This document shows, in pieces, positions 55,457 through 64,000 of a stretch of 64,000 bases of DNA; positions within the stretch are counted from its first letter, which is position 1; every line of letters begins with the position of its first letter. Both the position numbers and the translations under genes were made by a program. The DNA comes from GWE2-42-39 sp963662895. GTDB lineage: Bacteria > Bacteroidota > Bacteroidia > Bacteroidales > Prolixibacteraceae. The DNA is taken from NCBI GenBank assembly GCA_963662895.1, contig OY759981.1, positions 62,001 through 126,000 of the forward strand, written 5' to 3'. The notes below the pieces were generated by a model. The model searched no databases. It was not told where the DNA came from and saw only the letters and a list, made by a program, of their open reading frames with translations.

Positions 55457-56326
55457 ATGAATATCAAAAATTTTTTACCCGTTGTCTTGATACTGTTGTT
55501 GCTGATTTCATGCGGTACCAATAATAAGCTTGCCCGTATTCAATATGGGACGCGGGAACTAAGCAGCACACAACAAGAATTATTAGATTCAATATTATCC
55601 AGAGGACTGGATTATGAAGCATTGTATACCATGATCGGAAAAATAAAACCAATGAGCAGTGTTGCCTCTTTTACTTTTCCGGTTGCCAATACTGATAGCC
55701 TGAAAAAAACAAAGGGTGAAGTTCTGGATCTTACCCGTAACCAGGCCTATCTGTCAAAGATTGAACAGATTCAGGAAGTGGTTAATACCTTGAATTATCC
55801 GGATTTGAAATTCGTTTTTATCCCTTATAACCATGCATACAGCGAGAAACGAATCCTTCAGTTGAGTGTCGTGCGGGAGAGCCTGATGAATCGTGTTTTG
55901 CACGACAAGGCTTCTTTCTTCGGACAATTTGGTCTGGTACCCGGTGCAGATCCGGCGGTAGTCGTTTCAACAATAGAAAGTAGTGACCGTTATGAACGAT
56001 TAAGAGCTTACGGTTATTTATTTGGTTATCCCGAATATGCGGTTGACTTTTTTGTCGATGCTTCTGTTGTAAACGATCAGAACGGGGAGTTTGTTGAACG
56101 TAACTTTTTCCAGATTCCTTCCTTTGCAAGGGATAACGGAACGTTTGTATATGCATATCCTCAGGATCATACTCCGGGTAAGACGGACTCTACTCTTTTC
56201 TGGGGGGCTCAGTCTGTCCTTGCTAAATACAAAGAAATCAGAATGCATTATCTGAATCAGGATAGCACCTTGCAAAGTGAAAATTTATTGAACGATTTCT
56301 TTTATCAAGAGAAAGGAATTAAATGA
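55457..56326 (+). CDS. Hypothetical lipoprotein
   Basis: This 289-residue lipoprotein (VLILLLLISC, Cys19) has a mixed alpha/beta character and no recognised motif. A GTG at 55448 is also in frame, but ATG at 55457 is more usual. The stop overlaps the permease start by 4 bp (ATGA), which suggests coupled translation. Confidence 0.7.
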   Translation: MNIKNFLPVVLILLLLISCGTNNKLARIQYGTRELSSTQQELLDSILSRGLDYEALYTMIGKIKPMSSVASFTFPVANTDSLKKTKGEVLDLTRNQAYLSKIEQIQEVVNTLNYPDLKFVFIPYNHAYSEKRILQLSVVRESLMNRVLHDKASFFGQFGLVPGADPAVVVSTIESSDRYERLRAYGYLFGYPEYAVDFFVDASVVNDQNGEFVERNFFQIPSFARDNGTFVYAYPQDHTPGKTDSTLFWGAQSVLAKYKEIRMHYLNQDSTLQSENLLNDFFYQEKGIK

Positions 56327-57681
56327 GCCAACGTCTGGGGAAGATTAGTGCATTTACCGGAATTTCTCTTGTAATTGCCAACATGATTGGAACGGGGGTC
56401 TTTACCAGTTTGGGGTTTCAACTGGCTGATTTGCGTAATACCTCTGTCATCCTTGTATTGTGGATTACCGGGGGAATCATGGCTTTGTCAGGAGCTTTTA
56501 GCTATGCCGAAGTGGGAACGGCGATCAAACGCTCCGGTGGCGAATATGCTTTTCTGTCCGAAATATTTAGCCCTCTTATTGGGTATCTTTCCGGATGGAT
56601 ATCGCTTACTGTCGGTTTTGCTGCTCCTATCGCTTTGTCGGCTATTGCCTTTACTGAATATTTACCAATTAGTATTTCACATGCCCGCTTAACGGGTGTT
56701 GCCTTAATCTTTTTAGTAACATTAATCCATTGTTTAAATCTGAATGTGAGTGCTGGCTTTCAAAATATAACTACTTCGCTGAAAGTGTTATTAATTGCTT
56801 CTATTGTTGTTGTGGGGCTGGTGCTTCCGGCTGGTGCTGATAATGCTCTGAATTTTGAACCTTCTTTTTTCTCCGAATTAAGCTCTCCGGTGTTTGCTGT
56901 TTGTTTAATTTATGTCACTTATGCTTATTCAGGATGGAATGCTGCAGCCTATATAACCGGAGAATTTAAAAATGTCAGGAAAGCACTCCCCGTGGCTCTT
57001 GTGGTCGGAACGTTGGTTGTTACGTTTCTTTATACTGCATTACAGTATGTTTTTATGAAACATGCACCTTACGATGCTTTAGCCGGAAAATTGGATGTGG
57101 GAACGATTGCTGCTGAATATATGCTGGGGGATCGTTTTGCTCCTTTCTTTAGCGGTGCAATTTCCCTATTGTTAGTTTCCGGAATTAGTGCAATGGTTTG
57201 GGTGGGCCCCCGGGTCACTTCCAGCATTGCCGATGACCATCCGCTATGGCGCTTCTTTCAGAATAATAAAAAAGGAATCCCCGTGAAAGCCCTATGGCTA
57301 CAAGCTGTTTTAAGTGCTGTATTATTATTGACCGGAACTTTTGAACAGATCTTAATTTATTGTGGTATTCTGCTGAATATATCTGCATTGTTTGTTATTA
57401 TAGGTGTTTTTCGCCTGAGATTGAAGAATCAGTATGCTTTTGCTTTTAAAAGAAGACAAGGGGAACTCAGGTTAAAAGAAAAAAAGTATTCTCAGGTTCA
57501 AGCCTATAAAAGTCCGTTATTTCCTCTTTTCCAGTTTCTGTTTATTCTTATTGTCTGTTGGATTATCATTTTTTCAGTCGTCAACAAACCTCTTGAAACT
57601 TTGGTTGGAGGCTTAAACCTCTTGGTGGGGCTGGTCTCTTATTTTATAAGTAAGCGAATGAGAAAAAAATCATTTCGGTAA
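56323..57681 (+). CDS. APC-family amino acid permease
   Basis: This 452-residue inner-membrane transporter has about 12 membrane segments. The start has the APC signature: FTGISLVIANMIGTGVFTS, LSGAFSYAEVGTAIKRSGGE, and a mid-protein AYSGWNAAAYITGEFKNVRK. The likely substrate is an amino acid. Coupling to the lipoprotein suggests shared function in uptake of peptides or amino acids, which is inference. Confidence 0.88.
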   Translation: MSQRLGKISAFTGISLVIANMIGTGVFTSLGFQLADLRNTSVILVLWITGGIMALSGAFSYAEVGTAIKRSGGEYAFLSEIFSPLIGYLSGWISLTVGFAAPIALSAIAFTEYLPISISHARLTGVALIFLVTLIHCLNLNVSAGFQNITTSLKVLLIASIVVVGLVLPAGADNALNFEPSFFSELSSPVFAVCLIYVTYAYSGWNAAAYITGEFKNVRKALPVALVVGTLVVTFLYTALQYVFMKHAPYDALAGKLDVGTIAAEYMLGDRFAPFFSGAISLLLVSGISAMVWVGPRVTSSIADDHPLWRFFQNNKKGIPVKALWLQAVLSAVLLLTGTFEQILIYCGILLNISALFVIIGVFRLRLKNQYAFAFKRRQGELRLKEKKYSQVQAYKSPLFPLFQFLFILIVCWIIIFSVVNKPLETLVGGLNLLVGLVSYFISKRMRKKSFR

Positions 57682-57942
57682 TATCTTTGTATCCGGTCAG
57701 TTTAGGTCAACAAATGGCGCTTTCAGGTTTGCTGTATTGCGTTCTATTACTGATACCGTAATCAAAAACGACCTAAATGTTTTCAACTCCTTGAAAATTA
57801 TTGCCAATTTGCAGACTGATCTGTAACATATCTTTTAAACATACGATAAATACCTAAAAAACGGAGACAATTGTCGCAGAATCTAAATTGGGGAATTATT
57901 TTATTTGTATTATTTTTGAAAAGCTTAAATACCAAACAATTC
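57682..57942. promoter_or_regulatory. Gap with promoter of the sugar kinase gene
   Basis: The gap holds TTG (57888-57890), then 20 bp, then TATTTTTG (57911-57918), a good Bacteroidota promoter. The ATG of the kinase follows 25 bp later. Nothing else is seen in it. Confidence 0.55.
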
Positions 57943-58875
57943 ATGGCTAAAGTTATCGGATACGGAGAATTACTTTGGGATTTGCTTCCTTCCGGGGAAG
58001 TGCTGGGCGGAGCACCTGCCAATTTTATTTTCAGGCTCAATTCTTTTGGTGATGAAGGTACTTTGATCAGCCGGCTGGGAAACGATGATTTGGGAAGAAG
58101 GGCACGAAAAACAGTAATTGATATTGGATTGCCGGATGAACATATACAAACCGATTATGAATTTCCGACCGGTACGGTGGATGTAAAAATTGATGACGAC
58201 GGAATTCCTGAGTTTAATATCATCCACGATGTCGCCTACGATCATATTGAACTGTCATCGGAAATGGTCGAGCAGGTACAACAGTCCGATTGTCTGTATT
58301 TCGGAACTCTGATACAACGTTACGGGATTTCGAAGAACACGCTGAAAGAACTGATCAGGAAGGCGGGAAATGCTATTAAATTCCTGGATATTAACCTGAG
58401 AAAAAACTGTTACACAGAAAATACCATCAGTGAAAGTTTATTGGTTACCGATATTTTGAAAATTAACGATGAAGAGTTACTGGAAGTAAAACGGATACTC
58501 GGCCTTCGTTGCAACGAGCTGAAAAATATCGCCGGAGAGCTTATTTCGCATTATAAGATCAACCTCGTACTGGTAACCCTTGGTTCCAAAGGCGCTTTTC
58601 TGATCAACAACAAAAGTAACATTTACTACACCGCCGGCTATAAAGTAAAACTGGTTGACACGGTTGGTTCGGGCGATGCCTTTTCTGCCGGTTTCATTCA
58701 CTCGTTCCTGAAAGGTGAATCTTTAAAATTTGCGCTTGATTTCGGGAATGCTTCCGGTGCCCTGGCCGCCACCACTAAAGGGGCGACAATGCCTTTCAGT
58801 AAAACAGATGTTTTAAACTTCATGGAGCAAAAACACGAGCGTAAGGTTCACGAAATGTTTGAAAATATAAAATAA
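57943..58875 (+). CDS. PfkB-family carbohydrate kinase (fructokinase-like)
   Basis: This 310-residue kinase phosphorylates a sugar, most likely fructose. Motifs are VIGYGELLWDLLP, GGAPANFIFRLNSFG (substrate site), ISRLGNDDLGRRA, and the ATP/catalytic loop DTVGSGDAFSAGFIHSFL with D245 as base. The start at 57943 is preferred: the frame can extend to a TTG at 57871, but that overlaps the promoter and adds residues outside the family. No transporter or regulator is adjacent. Confidence 0.9.
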   Translation: MAKVIGYGELLWDLLPSGEVLGGAPANFIFRLNSFGDEGTLISRLGNDDLGRRARKTVIDIGLPDEHIQTDYEFPTGTVDVKIDDDGIPEFNIIHDVAYDHIELSSEMVEQVQQSDCLYFGTLIQRYGISKNTLKELIRKAGNAIKFLDINLRKNCYTENTISESLLVTDILKINDEELLEVKRILGLRCNELKNIAGELISHYKINLVLVTLGSKGAFLINNKSNIYYTAGYKVKLVDTVGSGDAFSAGFIHSFLKGESLKFALDFGNASGALAATTKGATMPFSKTDVLNFMEQKHERKVHEMFENIK

Positions 58876-58929
58876 AACTAAACTGCGAAAGGTGAATTTC
58901 GTTTATGTCGCTTTGCTGATTATAAAATG

Positions 58930-60213
58930 TCAGTTTATCATGAAAACAACCAGCGAAAGAATTAAGCCTGCCGTAATAAGAATCCCGAAACAAATAGCCA
59001 ACGTCTTTTTCGATTCCTTACTGCTTAACGAAATTGCATAAACCATTTTTATCAGGTTGTTACTATTGGTGGCATTTATTATTGCCAAAACAACAGTCAT
59101 TGCCATAATACCCGACTTTTGCTGTAAAAGGTACAGCAGAAAGGGATCCACATCGAACACCCCGATTAGAAAAGCAAGTCCGGTAACACCCCCACTACCG
59201 TAATGTTTCATTACACTTTCGGTGATAAGGGCAAAAGCCACAAACAAAATTCCAAAAATAGTAGCCGTACGAAGTTCAAGCGGGTTCTTTTCTACCAGAT
59301 TTTCCCGAACAACAGGTGTCTGTATAATTTGTGATTTACCTTTCATTGCAATAAATTTCGACAAGCCCAAAGCCACCCCGAACATTAGTAAAAAGGGTAT
59401 AGTCAGCATCTGTCCGATCGACTGGTTAAACAGGTAGGCCAAAATCAATACCCGCAGGTACATCATTCCGTTGGCCAGCATAATAGCCGAAACCGATTGC
59501 AGTCCGGTTTCTTCTTTTTTCTCGCGCCGGGCAAGGATAACCGTTGTAGCTGTACTGCTGTATATACCACCCAACAACCCCGTTAACATTAATCCTGAAT
59601 CGGGAAATATAAATTTTTTGATAAGGTAGCTGATATATGAAATACCTGAAACCACCACAATGGCCAACCAGATAATATACGGTGAAACAGGTATTAGTTC
59701 TGAAATATTTTTGTTGGGGAGTAAGGGCAAAATAATCCCGGCAAAAGCAATGAATTTGGACAGAGTGATAAACTCCTCCTCCGAAGCTTTTTTCGAAAGG
59801 GAAATGAACTGGCTTTTCATCTCGGTTAAAATGAGGATAGCTACCACAAACGAAAGCACCAGCCAAATAGGCTGTGTGAAAATCAGCACCGGGAGGCAGT
59901 AGGTAAGTAAGGCCAGAATGGAAGTAGTCAACCCGAAATTCTTATGCAGTTTTATTTTCAGAAAATACTGGACTCCCAACAACAGACCAATAATTGCAAG
60001 ACCGGTAAGGAAGGGGACAAAATTATCTTTCCCGGTAAGGTACAGGATATAGCCCAACAAACCAATAAATGTAAAGGTACGGTCGGTACCGAACAAATGT
60101 TTTTCATCTTCCTCCAAATGGAGACGGCGCTGCCCCAAACCGATCAGCAGCGAAAAAACCACTACCAGAAAGAAATTAATAATTTCAACAGGGATATAAT
60201 CTTGTATCTCCAT
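58930..60213 (-). CDS. MgtC/SapB-DUF4010 membrane protein
   Basis: This 427-residue integral membrane protein has an N-terminal MgtC-like region (IINFFLVVVFSLLIGLGQRR, TFTFIGLLGYILYLTG) and a C-terminal DUF4010 region of about eight membrane segments (LTGLLGGIYSSTATTVILAR, LAFLIGVFDVDPFL). The start at 60213 is chosen because a good promoter lies just before it; the longer frame to 60495 includes the promoter and the divergent gene. Its role is unknown. Confidence 0.88.
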   Translation of the reverse strand: MEIQDYIPVEIINFFLVVVFSLLIGLGQRRLHLEEDEKHLFGTDRTFTFIGLLGYILYLTGKDNFVPFLTGLAIIGLLLGVQYFLKIKLHKNFGLTTSILALLTYCLPVLIFTQPIWLVLSFVVAILILTEMKSQFISLSKKASEEEFITLSKFIAFAGIILPLLPNKNISELIPVSPYIIWLAIVVVSGISYISYLIKKFIFPDSGLMLTGLLGGIYSSTATTVILARREKKEETGLQSVSAIMLANGMMYLRVLILAYLFNQSIGQMLTIPFLLMFGVALGLSKFIAMKGKSQIIQTPVVRENLVEKNPLELRTATIFGILFVAFALITESVMKHYGSGGVTGLAFLIGVFDVDPFLLYLLQQKSGIMAMTVVLAIINATNSNNLIKMVYAISLSSKESKKTLAICFGILITAGLILSLVVFMIN

Positions 60214-60230
60214 GATTATAGCTTTACAAA

Positions 60231-60261
60231 CAAAGATATTGTTTCGCAGGTAGGAAAACAA
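60231..60261 (-). promoter_or_regulatory. Promoter of the MgtC-DUF4010 gene
   Basis: On the minus strand TTG, 20 bp, then TATCTTTG form a Bacteroidota -33/-7 pair (60231-60238 and 60259-60261). The ATG is 17 bp downstream, so the leader is very short. Confidence 0.6.
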
Positions 60262-60382
60262 GATACGTGTATTCACCAAAAAAACTTTTTTGATATTCTG
60301 CTTTTGATCCTTCAGAAACATTATATAACTTGAGGATTCAAATTCGAATTTGTATGTTGAGCGAAAATAAAAAACCCGGAAT

Positions 60383-61672
60383 ATGAAAAATAACGGAAAT
60401 GTAAGTCTGAATTTAAGGGTAAGAGGAATTAGCCAGTCGCCAACCCTGGCTATTAATGAACTAAGTAAAAAATTACGAAATAAAGGTATGACCATTTATC
60501 CCCTGGGATTAGGTCAGTCGCCATTTCCTGTTCCGGCCCCGGTGGTTGATGCCTTGAAACTACATGCCCACGAAAAAGATTATCTGGCAGTAAAAGGACT
60601 GGAGGCATTGTGCGAAGCTGTTGCCCTTTTTCACCGGAAAAAAGACAATGTGGATATTGATGCAAAAAATGTTCTGATCGGTCCCGGGTCTAAAGAATTG
60701 ATGTTTATTTTGCTCCTGGTTTATTACGGAGATGTACTGCTACCAAGCCCCTGCTGGGTATCGTATGGCCCGCAGGCAAAAATCATCGGGCGCAATATTC
60801 AGATTATACATACTACTTTTGAAAGCAAATGGCGCTTAACTGCCGAACAGCTCGATCAGTTTTTAACCAGCGAGAACGACCCGGATAAACCTCGTTTGCT
60901 AATCCTTAATTATCCTTCCAATCCTGATGGAGGAACTTATTCTGCTGAAGAACTAAAAAAGATTGCGCGGGTAGCCAAAAAATACGGAGTAATCGTTCTT
61001 TCGGATGAAATTTACGGGCAACTTCATTTCCAGGGCAAGCATGTATCTATTGCCCGGTTTTATCCCGAGGGAACCATCCTTAGCTCCGGTTTGTCGAAAT
61101 GGTGCGGGGCAGGCGGATGGAGATTAGGAACTTTTGCATTTCCCCGTGGTTTCGAATGGTTGTTGAATGCCATGGCTGCGGTTGCCAGCGAAACATATAC
61201 CTCGGTGAGTGCCCCTATACAATATGCTGCAGTGCGGGCTTTCCGGGGGGGCATTCTTATCGAACGGTATTTATGCCATGCTCGTCGTATTCTTTTGCAA
61301 TTAGGTATCCGCAGCGTGGATATTTTGCGCAATGCCGGAATCCGGGTGCACGATCCTGAAGGTGGTTTTTATCTGTTTGTTGACTTTACTCCCTTATCGA
61401 AAAAACTGAAAGAAAGAGGAATCAACGGGAGTAACGATTTATGCGAAAAATTGCTAAAGGAAACAGGTGTAGCCATATTACCGGGAGAAGTTTTCCTGCG
61501 TCCGCCCGAAGAATTAACAGCACGCCTGGCTTTTGTCAATTTCGACGGGGCAAAAGCCTTATCGGCCAGCGAGACAATACCTCTTAGTGAACAGCTTCCT
61601 GAAGATTTTGTGGAGATCAATTGTCCGTCGGTAGTCCAGGCAATACAAAAAATTGCTGACTGGGTAAGCTGA
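60383..61672 (+). CDS. Class I/II PLP aminotransferase
   Basis: This 429-residue fold-type I aminotransferase has PLGLGQSPFPVPAPV, GPGSKELMF, NYPSNPDGGTYS, the PLP-phosphate/ring aspartate in VLSDEIYG (D208), the PLP lysine K239 in SSGLSKWCGAGGWRLG, and the late arginine in TARLAFVNF. It is closest to the aspartate/alanine group, but substrate is not clear. It is divergent from the MgtC-DUF4010 gene. A terminator follows 225 bp downstream. Confidence 0.88.
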   Translation: MKNNGNVSLNLRVRGISQSPTLAINELSKKLRNKGMTIYPLGLGQSPFPVPAPVVDALKLHAHEKDYLAVKGLEALCEAVALFHRKKDNVDIDAKNVLIGPGSKELMFILLLVYYGDVLLPSPCWVSYGPQAKIIGRNIQIIHTTFESKWRLTAEQLDQFLTSENDPDKPRLLILNYPSNPDGGTYSAEELKKIARVAKKYGVIVLSDEIYGQLHFQGKHVSIARFYPEGTILSSGLSKWCGAGGWRLGTFAFPRGFEWLLNAMAAVASETYTSVSAPIQYAAVRAFRGGILIERYLCHARRILLQLGIRSVDILRNAGIRVHDPEGGFYLFVDFTPLSKKLKERGINGSNDLCEKLLKETGVAILPGEVFLRPPEELTARLAFVNFDGAKALSASETIPLSEQLPEDFVEINCPSVVQAIQKIADWVS

Positions 61673-62074
61673 ATGTAACCTGTATGATCACAAAACGAAC
61701 GATGACAGGAAAAGGGAATCAACCGGAGCAGATAGTTAGAACTAACCACTATAGATGAGCTAACCGGTGCGGATAGTTGTAATCATCCAATTATACCAAC
61801 ACCCCACTCCCCTACTTACCCATTAAGGAACAGTTCAATTACGACGACACGGGGCACCCTGCTTATGTACAGCAAAACTAATAAAAACAATAACAAGCCC
61901 GGCCATTGTGCCGGGTTTTGTTTTTCCTATTACCTACGACAGTCCCTATCCGGGAAGCTGGAGAAATAGCTCATATGACCTTTCAGAGTTCCCGGACTCG
62001 GAGATTTTGCCTCCATTCTACCATACCATACTCCGTTCTTTCTCCTTCCCTTTCGGGGAAGGCCGGGATAGTGT
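61673..62074. other. Intergenic region, with one terminator
   Basis: This region of about 400 bp has no gene. The only structure is the terminator listed next. Confidence 0.4.
61893..61927 (+). terminator. Terminator downstream of the aminotransferase
   Basis: CCCGGC (61898-61903) and GCCGGG (61910-61915) form a stem with a CATTGT loop, followed by TTTTGTTTTT. It lies far from the aminotransferase stop. Confidence 0.6.
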
Positions 62075-63418
62075 CTATAATTTTGCTTTAATTGCTTTTG
62101 TCTCGGCTTCGTAGCCTGGTTTTTCGAGTAAGGCAAACATATTCTTTTTGTATGCTTCAACTCCGGGTTGGTCGAACGGATTTACTCCAAGCACATAGCC
62201 ACTCATTCCGCAGGCAATTTCGAAGAAATAAATCAACTGACCAAGATAATACTCATTCAGTTTCGGTAGTACGATCTGGATGTTTGGCACACCTCCGTCG
62301 ACATGTGCCAGCATGGTACCCAGTTCGGCCATCTTATTTACCTGGTCAACACGTTTACCAGCAAGGAAATTCAGGCCGTCAAGGTTGTCGGCATCGGTCG
62401 GGATCACCACTTCATGATCGGGAGAAGCAACTGAAATAACGGTTTCGAACAGTTTGCGTTCACCTTGCTGTATATATTGTCCCATCGAGTGCAGGTCGGA
62501 AGTAAAATCGACACTGGCCGGGTAAATACCTTTGCCTTCTTTTCCTTCACTTTCGCCGTAAAGCTGTTTCCACCATTCGGCAAAGAAATGAAGTTTCGGG
62601 TTATAGTTTACAAAAATCTCAATCAGTTTGCCACTGCGATACAATTCGTTACGAACGGCAGCATACCGGGCTGCAATATTTTCTTCGAAAGGAACATTTT
62701 TACCGGTAGCTGTTTCCATATCAACAGCACCTTTTACCAAAGCGCGGATATCGAGACCAGCCACGGCAATGGCAACCAAACCCACGGGGGTCAATACAGA
62801 GTAACGGCCACCAACGTCATCAGGAATAACATAAGTTTTGTATCCTTCCGAGGTAGCCAGTGTTTTCAGAGCACCACGCCTGGCGTCGGTAATGGCAATG
62901 ATACGTTCTTTGGCTTCTGCCTTGCCGTATTTTTCTTCGATGTCCTGTTTCAACAAACGGAAAGCGATAGCAGGTTCGGTAGTTGTTCCCGATTTCGAAA
63001 TCACAGCCATTGCATATTCTTTTTCGTGCAGGAGTTCACGTAATTCGTACAGGTAATCTTCCCCTATGTTTTGTCCGGCAAAAACAACCAGGGGATTGCC
63101 GGTATTCTTCATGCTGGCAAAGCTATCCGACAGGGCATCGATTACAGCTTTGGTCCCCAGGTACGAACCACCGATGCCAATTACCACGAATAAGTCGATG
63201 TTTTTGTTGCGGATTTTAGCAGCAGTAGCTTCAATATCGGCCAGTTCTTCTTCTGTGATCGATGATGGCAGGTTGGTCCAGCCCAGAAAATCGTTTCCTT
63301 TTCCGGTTTTTTCATGTAAGGCGGTGTTATGCTTTTCAATTTCGTGTTGGTAAGCAAAAATAGAGTCTTTCGAAATGAAATCGAAAGTTTTATTAAAATT
63401 CAATGAAATGTTTTCCAT
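62075..63418 (-). CDS. pgi: Glucose-6-phosphate isomerase
   Basis: Pgi converts glucose 6-phosphate and fructose 6-phosphate. The protein has FVVIGIGGSYLGTKAVIDAL, ISKSGTTTEPAIAFRLL, DDVGGRYSVLTPVG, and the C-terminal GVNPFDQPGVEAYKKNMF with the catalytic lysine region. The 447-residue length fits the shorter bacterial type. It lies 5 bp after gpsA on the same strand, so the two form an operon. Confidence 0.97.
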   Translation of the reverse strand: MENISLNFNKTFDFISKDSIFAYQHEIEKHNTALHEKTGKGNDFLGWTNLPSSITEEELADIEATAAKIRNKNIDLFVVIGIGGSYLGTKAVIDALSDSFASMKNTGNPLVVFAGQNIGEDYLYELRELLHEKEYAMAVISKSGTTTEPAIAFRLLKQDIEEKYGKAEAKERIIAITDARRGALKTLATSEGYKTYVIPDDVGGRYSVLTPVGLVAIAVAGLDIRALVKGAVDMETATGKNVPFEENIAARYAAVRNELYRSGKLIEIFVNYNPKLHFFAEWWKQLYGESEGKEGKGIYPASVDFTSDLHSMGQYIQQGERKLFETVISVASPDHEVVIPTDADNLDGLNFLAGKRVDQVNKMAELGTMLAHVDGGVPNIQIVLPKLNEYYLGQLIYFFEIACGMSGYVLGVNPFDQPGVEAYKKNMFALLEKPGYEAETKAIKAKL

Positions 63419-63423
63419 GTTCT

Positions 63424-64000
63424 TTATCTTAAATTTTCTGTTAACAGTCGTATCTCTATCGCGGGTGAAATGTTTTCGTACAAAATATTGTAGACAGCGT
63501 CGGCAATGGGCATGTTTACACGAAAATCCTCATTGATTTCATGGATTGATTTGGCAGAATAATAACCTTCGGCCACCATGTGCATTTCGAGCTGGGCTGA
63601 GCGTACAGAATAACCTTTGCCAATCATGGTTCCAAATGTCCGGTTTCGCGAAAATTGCGAATAGGCAGTCACCAGCAGGTCGCCCAGGTATGCCGAGCTT
63701 TTTATATCGCGGGTGATCGGATGCACCCGGTCGACAAAACGTTTAATCTCCTGGATGGCATTGGAAACCAGTACTGCCTGAAAATTATCGCCGTAACGCA
63801 GTCCGTGGCAAATACCCGAGGCAATAGCTACTATGTTTTTCAATACCGAAGCATATTCGGTCCCGTAAATATCATCGGAAACGTGGGTTCGAATAAACGG
63901 GCATTCGAGCCGAAAGGCAAAACTACGGGCTCTTTTAACATCGGGACTGGCAATCGTGAGGTATGAAAGTTTTTCCAGGGCTACTTCCTCGGCATGACAC
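63424..64000 (-). CDS. gpsA: Glycerol-3-phosphate dehydrogenase GpsA (5' end outside window)
   Basis: The frame is open to the right edge, where CHAEEVALEKLSYLTIASPD is the family's substrate-binding region. It continues with GTEYASVLKNIVAIASGICH (catalytic lysine in VLKN), SSAYLGDLLVTAYSQFSRNR and EGYYSAKSIHEI. About 191 C-terminal residues are in the window. The enzyme makes glycerol 3-phosphate for phospholipids. It is upstream of pgi in the same operon. Confidence 0.95.
   Translation of the reverse strand, partial: CHAEEVALEKLSYLTIASPDVKRARSFAFRLECPFIRTHVSDDIYGTEYASVLKNIVAIASGICHGLRYGDNFQAVLVSNAIQEIKRFVDRVHPITRDIKSSAYLGDLLVTAYSQFSRNRTFGTMIGKGYSVRSAQLEMHMVAEGYYSAKSIHEINEDFRVNMPIADAVYNILYENISPAIEIRLLTENLR

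Noticed and set aside
57871..57942. Longer N-terminus of the sugar kinase from a TTG codon
   Set aside because: It overlaps a good promoter and adds residues that precede the conserved kinase start.
1..64000. tRNA, rRNA, tmRNA or riboswitch
   Set aside because: No sequence matching tRNA T-loops with a full cloverleaf, no rRNA stretches and no known riboswitch core was found by eye; a covariance search would be the decisive test.

Overview
The window looks like a chromosomal segment of a Bacteroidota bacterium, most likely order Bacteroidales or Marinilabiliales. The reasons are a FecR / SusC (with STN domain) / SusD set, many lipoproteins and TonB-dependent receptors, the Bacteroidota-type HU-like and DUF4876/DUF6850 families, near absence of Shine-Dalgarno sequences, and several TTG...TAnnTTTG promoters. 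No rRNA, tRNA, CRISPR array or intact transposase was recognised.

Region 1 (1-18908) is a polysaccharide utilisation locus. It holds a FecR-type anti-sigma factor (cut by the left edge), SusC, SusD, a GH2 enzyme, a rhamnogalacturonan acetylesterase, a GH106 alpha-L-rhamnosidase, a six-hairpin-type glycosidase of unknown activity, a GH43-like five-bladed propeller lipoprotein and a GH105 unsaturated rhamnogalacturonyl hydrolase. The set points to breakdown of rhamnogalacturonan-type pectin. Two palindromic MITE-like elements and a 27-codon GH105 remnant show past rearrangement here.

Region 2 (19099-21119) is housekeeping: miaA on the minus strand, divergent from a Yip1-like membrane protein and smpB.

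Region 3 (21120-34930) alternates non-coding repeat clusters with accessory genes. The repeats (21.2-23.7, 31.3-32.6, 34.0-34.9 kb) are all in one orientation and include a two-hairpin unit whose stem shows compensatory changes. Between the first two clusters lies a minus-strand, operon-like set (30530 to 23807): a YjbH-like barrel, a lipoprotein, an outer-membrane barrel, a remnant of a second YjbH gene, a second lipoprotein, a cysteine-rich lipopeptide, a radical SAM/SPASM maturase and a YjbH N-terminal-like protein. The two lipoproteins and the cysteine-rich peptide are otherwise different but end in the same tail, H-x-G-G-[S/A]-G-x-stop. This makes a good candidate for an undescribed radical-SAM modification system acting on exported lipoproteins, and it is the main discovery of the window.

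Region 4 (34940-37828, minus strand) has a PLP aminotransferase preceded by two complete attenuators in tandem, each an Ile/Leu/Val/Ala-rich leader peptide plus a terminator, and then a MacB/FtsX-type permease.

Region 5 (38071-45374) holds purH and the cell-shape operon mreB-mreC-mreD-mrdA-rodA. Region 6 (45560-57681) holds a KamA-like radical SAM protein, an HU-like DNA-binding protein, a TonB receptor / DUF4876 lipoprotein / DUF6850 barrel module, and a compact HEAT-repeat protein / lipoprotein / APC permease operon. Region 7 (57943-64000) holds a PfkB sugar kinase, a MgtC-DUF4010 membrane protein divergent from an aminotransferase, pgi, and gpsA (cut by the right edge).
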